Shown here piece after piece: positions 32,398 to 40,027 of a DNA stretch of 52,123 bases. The notes below the pieces were generated by a model. It was given only the letters and a program-made list of their open reading frames with translations, searched no databases and had not been told where the DNA came from. The stretch's first letter is position 1; each line of letters starts with the position of its first letter. A program made the translations under genes and the position numbers. Source of the DNA: Anaerolineales bacterium (GTDB lineage: Bacteria > Chloroflexota > Anaerolineae > Anaerolineales > UBA11579); assembly GCA_020059485.1 (NCBI GenBank), contig JAGVCA010000028.1:1-52123 (forward strand). Direction: 5' to 3'.

Positions 32398-33501
32398 ATG
32401 GCAAGTGTTACATACGAAAATGTCTACAAGAGGTTTGGCGATGTCGTCGCCGTAGACGACCTCAGCCTGGACATCAAGGACAAAGAGTTCCTTGTCCTGG
32501 TGGGTCCGTCTGGCTGCGGCAAGTCCACCGCTCTGCGCTGTCTGGCCGGGCTGGAGGAGATCACCGAAGGAACCATCAAGATTGGCGAACGGGTGGTCAA
32601 CGATGTTCCTCCGAAAGACCGTGATATTGCCATGGTCTTTCAATCCTACGCTCTTTATCCCCATATGTCCGTCTTCGACAATATGGCCTTTGGCCTCAAG
32701 CTCCGCAAGATGGACAAGAACGAGATCAAACGCCGGGTCGGTGATGCGGCAGAGATCCTTGGTATTGAGAATCTGCTCGAACGCAAACCCCGCCAGCTTT
32801 CCGGCGGCCAGCGTCAGCGTGTCGCTCTCGGCCGTGCCATCGTGCGCGAGCCGAACGTCTTCCTGCTGGATGAGCCGCTCTCCAACCTGGATGCCAAATT
32901 GCGGGTTCAGACCCGTGCCGAGATCAGCAAACTGCATAAGCAGCTCCAGACCACCTTCATCTACGTTACGCACGACCAGACCGAGGCCATGACAATGGCC
33001 GACCGGATCGCCGTGATGAAGCTCGGCATCCTCAACCAGGTGGACTCTCCCCAGAACCTGTACGACCGCCCGGTCAACAAGTTCGTGGCTGGTTTCATTG
33101 GGTCGCCCTCGATGAATTTCTTCGACGGCAAGCTGGTCCAGAGTGACGGCAAGGTCGTCTTCGATGGTGGCTCCTTCATCGTCGCCATCCCCGACGCCAA
33201 GAAGGGTCTATACGCCCCGCACGCCGGTAAATCGGTCACCTTTGGCATCCGCCCGGAAGACGTCCACAATCCCGATTTCATGCCGCAGGGCATTATTCCC
33301 GGGATGGTCGAAGCCAAAGTCGAAGTCACCGAATTGATGGGCAACGAGATCTTCGTTTACCTCAACTCCGGCCAACACGAAAGCTTTATCGCCCGGGTTG
33401 ACCCGCGCTCGCGCTACGAGTTCAATAACACGGTCCAGGTGGCCTTCAACATGGATAACTTCCACATCTTCGACAATGCCACCGAGGATGCCATCCGCTA
33501 A
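32398..33501 (+). CDS. UgpC/MsmK-type ABC transporter ATP-binding protein
   Basis: The 367-residue ATPase has Walker A GPSGCGKST (36-44), signature LSGGQRQRVALGRA, Walker B VFLLDEPLSNLDAKLR and the switch His in YVTHDQTEA. A MalK-type TOBE/OB regulatory domain of about 130 residues completes it. Proteins of this kind energise sugar or glycerol-3-phosphate importers and can serve several permeases (MsiK/MsmK). No permease or binding protein is adjacent, so it is probably a shared ATPase. Confidence 0.9.
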   Translation: MASVTYENVYKRFGDVVAVDDLSLDIKDKEFLVLVGPSGCGKSTALRCLAGLEEITEGTIKIGERVVNDVPPKDRDIAMVFQSYALYPHMSVFDNMAFGLKLRKMDKNEIKRRVGDAAEILGIENLLERKPRQLSGGQRQRVALGRAIVREPNVFLLDEPLSNLDAKLRVQTRAEISKLHKQLQTTFIYVTHDQTEAMTMADRIAVMKLGILNQVDSPQNLYDRPVNKFVAGFIGSPSMNFFDGKLVQSDGKVVFDGGSFIVAIPDAKKGLYAPHAGKSVTFGIRPEDVHNPDFMPQGIIPGMVEAKVEVTELMGNEIFVYLNSGQHESFIARVDPRSRYEFNNTVQVAFNMDNFHIFDNATEDAIR

Positions 33502-33520
33502 CCCGAACGAAAAGTCTTAT

Positions 33521-33555
33521 AATATCCCTGCGAAACGATGCAGGGATATTTTTTT
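33521..33555 (+). terminator. intrinsic terminator after the ABC ATPase
   Basis: An 11-bp stem AATATCCCTGC / GCAGGGATATT with an 8-base loop is followed by a T run to 33555. Confidence 0.87.
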
Positions 33556-33581
33556 GCCTGATACAGAAATAGGAGACTGAC

Positions 33582-34790
33582 ATGCCTTTTGATTACATCA
33601 CATATCTACTCTCGCCAAACGAAACCAAGATCGTGCTGTTGATAATGGATGGCCTCGGCGGTTTGCCACTGACGGCAGACGGCAAGACTGAACTCGAGAC
33701 CGCCCGCACCCCTCTGATGGACCGGCTGGCAACTGAAGGTACCCTCGGACGAACGATCCCGGTCCGGCCAGGTATTACTCCAGGTTCTGGTCCGGCTCAC
33801 CTTTCGCTCTTTGGCTACGACCCAATCGATTACGTGGTCGGGCGCGGCGCACTGGAAGCCTGCGGTATCGGCATCGGCATCAAATCCGGCGACATTGCCG
33901 TACGCTGCAACTTTGCCACGGTGGACGCTGACGGTGTGCTCCTGGACCGTCGAGCCGGCCGGATCTCGAACAGTGAAGCCCAGCCGGTTGTTGAAAAACT
34001 AAAGGCTATTAAGGTCCCTGGGGTGGACGTCGAAGTCCACCACGTCAAGGAATACCGCTTCACTGTCATTATGCGCGGCGACGGGCTCTTCTCTGATATC
34101 GATGATACCGACCCACAGGAAACCGGCGTCCCACCGCTTCCGATTACAGCCAAGGACCCCCGAGCCGAGAAAACGGCCGAATACTTCCGCCAATGGTCTG
34201 ACCAGGCCAAAGCGATACTCGCCGATGAACCCAAGGCCAATTTCTTCACGATGCGCGGTTTTGCCACCAATCCCGGACTGCCCTCTTTCCCGAAAGTCTT
34301 CGGCCTTCGTTCGGCCTGTGTGGCAGTCTATCCAATGTATAAGGGTGTCTCCGATCTGGTGGGTATGGATGTGATCGAATTCGAGGGAGAATCTCCCGCC
34401 GATGAATTCGCCGCCGTCAAACGCATCTGGGATCAGTACGACTTCTTCTTCGTCCACATCAAAAAGACCGACAGTATGGGTGAAGATGGCAACTTCGACG
34501 GCAAGGTTGGCATCATCGAAAGCGTCGACCAGGCGCTGCCTGGGTTGCTGGACCTTAAACCGGATGTGCTCATGATCACCGGAGACCATTCCACCCCGGC
34601 CAAAATGCGCTCACACTCCTGGCACCCGGTTCCCTTCCTGCTGTGGGCACCCGAACTGGTCATGCCGGACCAGCAAACCAGTTTCGGCGAGCGGGCCTGC
34701 GCGCTGGGCGGGTTGGGCACCTTCCATGCCACCCAGACCCTGCCCCTCGGTCTGGCCCATGCCGGTCGGCTGAATAAATACGGAGCCTGA
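33582..34790 (+). CDS. apgM: archaeal-type 2,3-bisphosphoglycerate-independent phosphoglycerate mutase
   Basis: The 402-residue protein is of the aPGAM family (COG3635), not the 510-residue bacterial GpmI. Alkaline-phosphatase-superfamily metal motifs are LLIMDGLGG, SGPAHLSLFGYDP with the catalytic Ser, FVHIKKTDSMGEDGN and ITGDHSTPAKMRSHSW. It interconverts 3- and 2-phosphoglycerate in glycolysis. AGGAG lies 6 bases before the ATG. The gene is followed one base later by an NTF2-like gene. Confidence 0.92.
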   Translation: MPFDYITYLLSPNETKIVLLIMDGLGGLPLTADGKTELETARTPLMDRLATEGTLGRTIPVRPGITPGSGPAHLSLFGYDPIDYVVGRGALEACGIGIGIKSGDIAVRCNFATVDADGVLLDRRAGRISNSEAQPVVEKLKAIKVPGVDVEVHHVKEYRFTVIMRGDGLFSDIDDTDPQETGVPPLPITAKDPRAEKTAEYFRQWSDQAKAILADEPKANFFTMRGFATNPGLPSFPKVFGLRSACVAVYPMYKGVSDLVGMDVIEFEGESPADEFAAVKRIWDQYDFFFVHIKKTDSMGEDGNFDGKVGIIESVDQALPGLLDLKPDVLMITGDHSTPAKMRSHSWHPVPFLLWAPELVMPDQQTSFGERACALGGLGTFHATQTLPLGLAHAGRLNKYGA

Positions 34791-34791
34791 C

Positions 34792-35238
34792 GTGGCCGAG
34801 AATCTCGAGATCCGGGAATTTTTGCTCCGGCACCTGAACACCATCCGGGAAAACGATGTCACCGGTTACCACGAAACCACCGATGGAGGGCTGACCCTGT
34901 ATGAATGGTGGGTTACCCCGCACCGCATTGATGGGCTGGACTTCCACGACTTTCTGATCGAGGAGAATGCCCGTAAGGGGACCGTCTTCGGGGCTGAAGA
35001 TCAATCGGGTCAGGCCGGCGCTTCCTGCACCCGGTTCGACCTCTCCAACCTCCGGATCCAGCGCTATGGCGACACAGCCATTGCCAGCTACACCCTGCTC
35101 TCCACCACATCCTCGCCGGATGGAATCCGGGTCGCCTCTCATAATGAAAGCCGTGTCATCGTCCGGCTGGACGGGAATTGGAAGGTCGTCCACGTCCACA
35201 AGTCACCGGCCTGGCAAGCGCCGCACATGCCGGACTAA
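34792..35238 (+). CDS. NTF2/SnoaL-like protein (CaMKII association-domain type)
   Basis: This is a 148-residue product with a GTG start one base after the apgM stop. An N-terminal helix (LEIREFLLRHLNTIRENDV) and a C-terminal sheet ending in ESRVIVRLDGNWKVVHVHKSP match the cone-shaped NTF2 fold, closest to the CaMKII association-domain/DUF4440 group. Such proteins bind small hydrophobic ligands or act as oligomerisation modules; no enzymatic role can be given. It is coupled to apgM. Confidence 0.72.
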   Translation: MAENLEIREFLLRHLNTIRENDVTGYHETTDGGLTLYEWWVTPHRIDGLDFHDFLIEENARKGTVFGAEDQSGQAGASCTRFDLSNLRIQRYGDTAIASYTLLSTTSSPDGIRVASHNESRVIVRLDGNWKVVHVHKSPAWQAPHMPD

Positions 35239-35286
35239 AATCTGCTCTCGGCAACAATCTTGTTACGTTTTTGATACGCCCTGATA

Positions 35287-35325
35287 AGAAGGTTATGGCA
35301 CAGTCATACTGTACTGTAACCTTCT
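35287..35325. promoter_or_regulatory. 39-base nested palindrome upstream of the FHA gene
   Basis: Outer arms AGAAGGTTA / TAACCTTCT (9 of 9 pairs) enclose inner arms ACAGT / ACTGT around a CAT loop, with 4-base internal loops on each side. There is no T tract. It could be an operator or a 5' leader hairpin. TTGATA-17-TATGGC around 35269-35297 is a weak possible promoter overlapping it. Confidence 0.55.
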
Positions 35326-35345
35326 AACGATTCTGGATCAGGAAC

Positions 35346-35774
35346 ATGGCAGAAATACCAACCCCGAGACCATCAACAACGCCGAGTGCCTATTTGATCG
35401 TCAACAGCGAAGTATTCCCGATCAAATACCAGCTCACCAATCTCGGCCGAAAATTGGATAACCACATTGTGCTCAATGATCCGCGCGTCTCTCGCAACCA
35501 TGCCCAGATCCGGATCGTTGAGAACCAGTACATGCTGCTCGATCTCAACTCGACCGGCGGGACCTCGGTCAACGGCAAACGGATCGTAAAAAGCGTGTTG
35601 TACTCCGGCGACAGCATCTCACTCGCCGGCTTAGAGATCAAATTTGTGCAGGATACACCCCGCATGCTCACCAAAGCCATGGACCGCACCCGCCCACTGG
35701 GAAACCTCAAAATGGAAGAGATCCCCACTCAGATCCTGCCTCGGCCGGATCTGGATGACAGCGAAACCCCCTGA
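35346..35774 (+). CDS. FHA-domain protein
   Basis: The 142-residue protein is a single forkhead-associated domain with the phosphothreonine-binding residues Gly34-Arg35 (NLGRKLDNHIVL), Ser49-Arg-Asn-His52 (VSRNHAQIR) and the Asn-rich loop DLNSTGGTSVNGKRI. It should bind a protein phosphorylated on Thr by a Ser/Thr kinase. No kinase or phosphatase gene is near. The short flanks are disordered, suggesting an adaptor. A strong terminator follows. Confidence 0.9.
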   Translation: MAEIPTPRPSTTPSAYLIVNSEVFPIKYQLTNLGRKLDNHIVLNDPRVSRNHAQIRIVENQYMLLDLNSTGGTSVNGKRIVKSVLYSGDSISLAGLEIKFVQDTPRMLTKAMDRTRPLGNLKMEEIPTQILPRPDLDDSETP

Positions 35775-35796
35775 CCATTTCATCTCCTCCTTAGCG

Positions 35797-35824
35797 AAAG
35801 GCCGGTGAGTGATCACCGGCCTTT
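35797..35824. terminator. bidirectional intrinsic terminator
   Basis: A 12-bp stem AAAGGCCGGTGA / TCACCGGCCTTT with a GTGA loop is followed by TTCGTT. It lies between the FHA gene and the convergent DUF1461 gene. Confidence 0.85.
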
Positions 35825-35844
35825 TCGTTACCACAATCCAGTCG

Positions 35845-36510
35845 TTATCTCGGTTTCCGGAAGCCCAACCAAAGCGCCAATCCACCAACGAGGGTAAACA
35901 CCCCCACCAGAACAAAAGCATCCTGCCAGAAACGCAGCGGAAACAAGCGGATCAAGGTATCCGAATACAGGAACAGCCAGCTGTCGCCCTCAAAGAAGAT
36001 CCGGTGAAAATTAGTGAACACCAGATCGAACGAAAGCAATAACAAAACCAGCAAAGTACCAAGGATCACGATCGTACCAAGCCCGGCGTTTGAGAGCATC
36101 CGGCGCAGGTCCGCCATCCAACGGCCTCGCCAGGCCCAGACGACGATCAACGACAGCAGCGCCAGGGTGACCACCCAGACCCGCAGAAATGCTTCTGTCA
36201 ACACCTGCACATCCACCATGTGCTGCAACTCCCGCTCATTGAACAGCGGTGTGCCGTCTTCAAACTTGAGGTCACCCAGGAATTCCGGACCGGCACCATT
36301 CAACAGGAATTCCAGCGCGATCGGCGCGTATTCCAGCCGTTGGGCCTTAGTCATTCCATAAGTATCCTCCGGGAAACCGGGCAGATTGTATTCCAAACGG
36401 ACAAAGACGTCTGTCAGCAGCAGCCTGACGCCGGTTAGGATCAGCCCAACCAGCACCAGCACGACCAGCAAGACCTGGACCCCATTCCGAACGAATCTGT
36501 TCTCGATCAT
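35845..36510 (-). CDS. DUF1461 (TIGR01906) integral membrane protein
   Basis: The ATG at 36510 overlaps the stop of the spermidine-synthase-like gene as ATGA and has GAGGTG upstream. The 221-residue protein has an N-terminal helix (VQVLLVVLVLVGLILTGVRL), an extracytoplasmic region with the family-typical FNERELQHMVDVQVL, and three more helices ending in VGGLALWLGF. The function of this family is unknown. Confidence 0.83.
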   Translation of the reverse strand: MIENRFVRNGVQVLLVVLVLVGLILTGVRLLLTDVFVRLEYNLPGFPEDTYGMTKAQRLEYAPIALEFLLNGAGPEFLGDLKFEDGTPLFNERELQHMVDVQVLTEAFLRVWVVTLALLSLIVVWAWRGRWMADLRRMLSNAGLGTIVILGTLLVLLLLSFDLVFTNFHRIFFEGDSWLFLYSDTLIRLFPLRFWQDAFVLVGVFTLVGGLALWLGFRKPR

Positions 36511-38057
36511 CGCAGCACCTCGATATCGCCGCTCAGCATGAACTCCAGCACCATTCGATTTACCACCCACTCTACCGGGGCCTTGTCATCTGTAAATACG
36601 ATCGATGGTTCCGGCAATGGCTGCTGGTTGACGATCACCAGTGCCATGGCATCCAGCAGAAGCGGGTGAGTAGTCGGGTCTGCCTGGAGTTCCAGGTAGT
36701 TCTGGATAAAGTCATCCATCCCGGTCTCGGACACAGTGGCATAAACCATTGTGTTCAGCGTATAAGGGATATCCATCACATGCACGCTCGGAAAGACGGT
36801 CTGCAAGGTGGTCACCATTGCGTCGATCAGGCTGCGGTCTTCCGGGGCGCGTCCCACGTTGATCACCACGGTGCCTGTTTCAGTCAGATGGTCCCGCACC
36901 AGCAGGAAGAACTCCTGGGTGGTGAGATGCCATGGGATATAGGGCGGCCGGTAGGCATCGATCGCAATGATCGAATACAGCTCGTCGCTGGTGTACAGCC
37001 CCCAGCGGCCATCCATCGCATACGCATTCAGATTTTCCATGGTCATCCCAAAATAGCGGCGCCCCACCGCGATGATCTCCGGGTCGATCTCGTAACCGTC
37101 GATCGGGATCGAGCCAAAGACGGCTGTCGCCTGACGAGCGGTGGTTCCGGCTGCCAACCCGATGATCGCGATCCGCTCGACATCCTCGGTCTGCATATCC
37201 GGAAAGAAAAACGAAGCCGCCAGGAACTGCTCCCACGGGCCGTCATAGTCCAGGTCGGTCGGGTGGTACATCGAATGGACGCCCTGGCCGTCGTTCAACC
37301 GCAGCATGGTGTAGCCATCCAGTTCCACTACCTCGATATAGTTATAAGCCGATTCAATCTCATACACCTGTCCGGGCGTGACCTTGAACGGCCCGCCGCC
37401 CAACGCCAGGAACAGCCCAACAGTCACCAGCGGGATCCAGCTCCAAACTGCCGCTGTCCGCCAGCCCTGGGAAATGCCAAATCCGATCAGTGCCACGGCC
37501 ATCAAGGCCAGGCCGGATGCAACGAAGGTCATCTCCGTCCCCAGCACCGGGATCAGCACCAGCACCGGTAAAAAGGTGCCGATAAACGAGCCGAATGTGG
37601 ACATGGAAGAGACCCGGCCGGAGATCCGCCCGGCTTCCAGGGGCGTGGTGATCGCCAACCGGACTGCGATCGGCGATACCATGCCCAACAAAGTGATCGG
37701 CAGAATAAACAGAACCATCACGACGACAAAAGAGCCAAGCAGGTCGCCCATTTGCAGCTGATCAAAGGCATTCGCGGCCGCCCGCAGGATCGGCAGGGCA
37801 GCCGTAGGCACCAGTGTCACCAATGCGCCGCCTGCCAGCATGACGGAATATAGAGTCCTTTCGTATGGTTGCCTGTCCCCCAAACGCCCGCCCAGCGTAT
37901 ATCCGAAGGTGAGGTAGATCAGCATCAACCCGATGATGCTGGCCCACACCAGGTTGCTGGAGCCGAAGTAACTCCCCAGCAGGCGCGAAGCAGTCAACTC
38001 GACCGTCAAGGTAACCAGGCCGGAGGTAAAGACAGCAAAGTAAAGGTATCTGCGCAC
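36507..38057 (-). CDS. membrane-embedded spermidine-synthase-like protein
   Basis: This is a 516-residue protein with a GTG start and AAGGAG 7 bases upstream. Residues 1-225 contain about seven membrane helices (VTLTVELTASRLLGSYFGSS; LIYLTFGYTLGGRLGD). Residues from about 230 form a spermidine-synthase-like Rossmann domain (SAYNYIEVVELDGYTMLRLNDG). The SAM/dcSAM motif GGGxGG is replaced by GLAAGTTAR, so aminopropyl transfer is doubtful. These MFS/spermidine synthase fusions are widespread in bacteria, with unknown substrates. The gene is translationally coupled to DUF1461. Confidence 0.82.
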   Translation of the reverse strand: MRRYLYFAVFTSGLVTLTVELTASRLLGSYFGSSNLVWASIIGLMLIYLTFGYTLGGRLGDRQPYERTLYSVMLAGGALVTLVPTAALPILRAAANAFDQLQMGDLLGSFVVVMVLFILPITLLGMVSPIAVRLAITTPLEAGRISGRVSSMSTFGSFIGTFLPVLVLIPVLGTEMTFVASGLALMAVALIGFGISQGWRTAAVWSWIPLVTVGLFLALGGGPFKVTPGQVYEIESAYNYIEVVELDGYTMLRLNDGQGVHSMYHPTDLDYDGPWEQFLAASFFFPDMQTEDVERIAIIGLAAGTTARQATAVFGSIPIDGYEIDPEIIAVGRRYFGMTMENLNAYAMDGRWGLYTSDELYSIIAIDAYRPPYIPWHLTTQEFFLLVRDHLTETGTVVINVGRAPEDRSLIDAMVTTLQTVFPSVHVMDIPYTLNTMVYATVSETGMDDFIQNYLELQADPTTHPLLLDAMALVIVNQQPLPEPSIVFTDDKAPVEWVVNRMVLEFMLSGDIEVLR

Positions 38058-38088
38058 AGCCTTACTCCTTATTTCAGAATATCGAGCA

Positions 38089-38094
38089 ATTATA
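38089..38094 (-). promoter_or_regulatory. -10 element of the spermidine-synthase-like gene
   Basis: TATAAT on the minus strand lies 31 bases before the GTG start. There is no clear -35. Confidence 0.45.
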
Positions 38095-38135
38095 ACCCAA
38101 CAGGTTTACTCTCCCACGAAGAGGCTGTCCTCCGA

Positions 38136-38154
38136 TATAATGATGACTGTCATC
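38136..38154 (+). promoter_or_regulatory. -10 element and adjacent palindrome upstream of ogt
   Basis: TATAAT (38136-38141) is followed at once by the perfect 13-base palindrome GATGAC-T-GTCATC (38142-38154), which would cover the transcription start. It is a good place for a repressor site. No -35 match is seen. Confidence 0.5.
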
Positions 38155-38188
38155 CACGCGTTCATCTCGGCTGCCAAGGGAAATCAGG

Positions 38189-38740
38189 ATGTCCAGCCAG
38201 GATCAGCCAGAAAACACAATATTTTACGCCTCCCTGCAAACAACCCTGTTTGGCCAGTTGTGGATCGCTGCCACTGCCCGAGGTGTGTGTTGCCTTCGGT
38301 TTGATGCAGAACCTACTCATTTCATCACTGCTCTGGTCCTGAGGGTTACTGACGAAACGCCGCCTAACATCATCCACGATCCCGCAAAAGTTTTCATCTA
38401 TCTGCGAGCTGTGGAAGAATACCTGAAGGACCATACCCCGATCAGCCCCGACTTGCCCATCGATACCTTCGACCTGACCGGGTTTCAGCGAGAGATTCTG
38501 CAACTGGTCCGCCAGGTGCCCTATGGGGCTACAACCACCTACGGTGAACTAGCCGAGCGGGTCAAAAATCCGAATGCCTCGCGAGCCATCGGACAGGTGC
38601 TGCGCCGAAACCCGATCCCGATTATAATTCCGTGTCACCGCATCCTCAGCGCCGACGGTACGCTGGGCGGTTATGGCGGCGTGATGGGCAGCCACCGTAA
38701 GATCGCCCTGCTGAAACATGAAGGCGTCATCCTGGCCTGA
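38189..38740 (+). CDS. ogt: methylated-DNA--protein-cysteine methyltransferase
   Basis: The 183-residue protein has an N-terminal ribonuclease-like domain and the C-terminal ATase domain. The latter contains VPYGATTTYGELAERV, the Asn/Arg-finger helix NASRAIGQVLRRNPIPI, and the active-site IIPCHRI. It removes O6-alkyl groups from guanine by irreversible transfer to the Cys of PCHR. AAGGGA precedes the ATG by 7 bases. The promoter palindrome suggests regulation. Confidence 0.93.
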   Translation: MSSQDQPENTIFYASLQTTLFGQLWIAATARGVCCLRFDAEPTHFITALVLRVTDETPPNIIHDPAKVFIYLRAVEEYLKDHTPISPDLPIDTFDLTGFQREILQLVRQVPYGATTTYGELAERVKNPNASRAIGQVLRRNPIPIIIPCHRILSADGTLGGYGGVMGSHRKIALLKHEGVILA

Positions 38741-38776
38741 CAATTATCCAATTTCACAGAGAGGATTATTACCAAA

Positions 38777-39991
38777 ATGACCGCTGAAGAAATCACTCTT
38801 TTTATCCAGCAGGAACCCTGGATCGCCCTGGCAGCCGTTCTCCTGGCCAGCTTCCTGATCTACCTGTTCGGCCGCTGGATCGTTGGCCGGGTACTGGTTT
38901 ATTTGGCCCAGCGCACCCTTAACAAAGTGGACGACATGATTGTCGAACACTTGCATCCATACCGGGTCGCCTGGATTGCGCCGCTGGTACTGATCTATGT
39001 TTTTGCCTACCTGGCCCCTGATTACCAAGAGATCATCGAAAAGATCACCCTTTTCCTGATCCTGTGGGTCGGGGCGTTGACGATCAATGCCTTGTTGAAT
39101 GCGATCAACGAGATCTATGAAAGCAGCCCGGCCTACAACGGCGCACCGATCCAGGGCTATCTCGATCTGATCAAGCTGCTGATCTTGTCCGTGTCCGTGA
39201 TCCTGTCCGTTTCTCTTATCACCGGCGATCCTCCCACCGTCCTGCTGACCAGTATCGGGGCTGCAACCGCTGTACTCCTGCTGGTCTTCCGCGATACCAT
39301 CCTCGCAGTCGTTGCCAGTTTCCAGATCGCGGCCAACGACCTGATCAAGGAAGGCGATTGGGTCGAGGTCCCCAGCTACGATGCCGACGGCGAGGTTCTC
39401 AACATCAACCTGCACACCATCAAGATCCAGAACTGGGACATGACCCTCTCGATCATCCCGACCTATAAGATCGTCGAAGTCTCCTACAAGAACTGGCGCG
39501 GCATGACCGAAAGCGGCGGACGCCGGATGAAGCGCGCCATTATTATCGACGTAAACAGTATCCGCTTCTGCACGCCAGCCATGCTGGAGAAGTATGCCGT
39601 GGTCGACTTGCTGGCCGAGGACATCAAACAAAAGCAGGCCTTGATCCAGGAATACCAGGAGTCCACCGGCAGCCACTTCGATTTCCCGCTGGATGGCCCC
39701 CAGGTCACGAATGTCCAGGTCTATCGGGATTACATCGCTCGCTATCTGCAAGCCCGGGAGGATATCCACCAGGAAGGGCTGACACGGCTGGTGCGCGACC
39801 TGGCCCCCACCGATCACGGCCTCCCGATAGAGATCTATGCCTTCACCCGGACGACAGCCTGGGAGGACTACGAGCGGATCCAGGCAGAGGTATTCAATCA
39901 CTTGATCGCGGCTGCATCCTTCTTTGACCTGCGGCTGTTCCAGTTCCCGACCGGGTATGATCTCACCAGCATCAACCTGGGCGGGCGGTGA
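38777..39991 (+). CDS. MscS-family mechanosensitive ion channel
   Basis: The 404-residue protein has four predicted N-terminal helices, the pore-lining TM3-like segment (IGAATAVLLLVFRDTILAVVASFQIAAND), and the MscS beta-domain (DLIKEGDWVEVPSYDADGEV; NWDMTLSIIPTYKI). A C-terminal alpha/beta domain follows. It would open under membrane tension to release solutes. The C-terminal part is longer than E. coli MscS, closer to the YbdG/YnaI group. Its stop codon overlaps the extended -10 of alaS. Confidence 0.87.
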   Translation: MTAEEITLFIQQEPWIALAAVLLASFLIYLFGRWIVGRVLVYLAQRTLNKVDDMIVEHLHPYRVAWIAPLVLIYVFAYLAPDYQEIIEKITLFLILWVGALTINALLNAINEIYESSPAYNGAPIQGYLDLIKLLILSVSVILSVSLITGDPPTVLLTSIGAATAVLLLVFRDTILAVVASFQIAANDLIKEGDWVEVPSYDADGEVLNINLHTIKIQNWDMTLSIIPTYKIVEVSYKNWRGMTESGGRRMKRAIIIDVNSIRFCTPAMLEKYAVVDLLAEDIKQKQALIQEYQESTGSHFDFPLDGPQVTNVQVYRDYIARYLQAREDIHQEGLTRLVRDLAPTDHGLPIEIYAFTRTTAWEDYERIQAEVFNHLIAAASFFDLRLFQFPTGYDLTSINLGGR

Positions 39992-39997
39992 TAAAAT
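39989..39997 (+). promoter_or_regulatory. extended -10 of alaS
   Basis: TGATAAAAT starts within the mscS stop codon (TGA 39989-39991). The start of transcription would be near 40004, giving a 24-base leader with TTTGGAGC. Confidence 0.5.
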
Positions 39998-40027
39998 AAC
40001 TGGAATCTAACCTTTGGAGCATCATTA

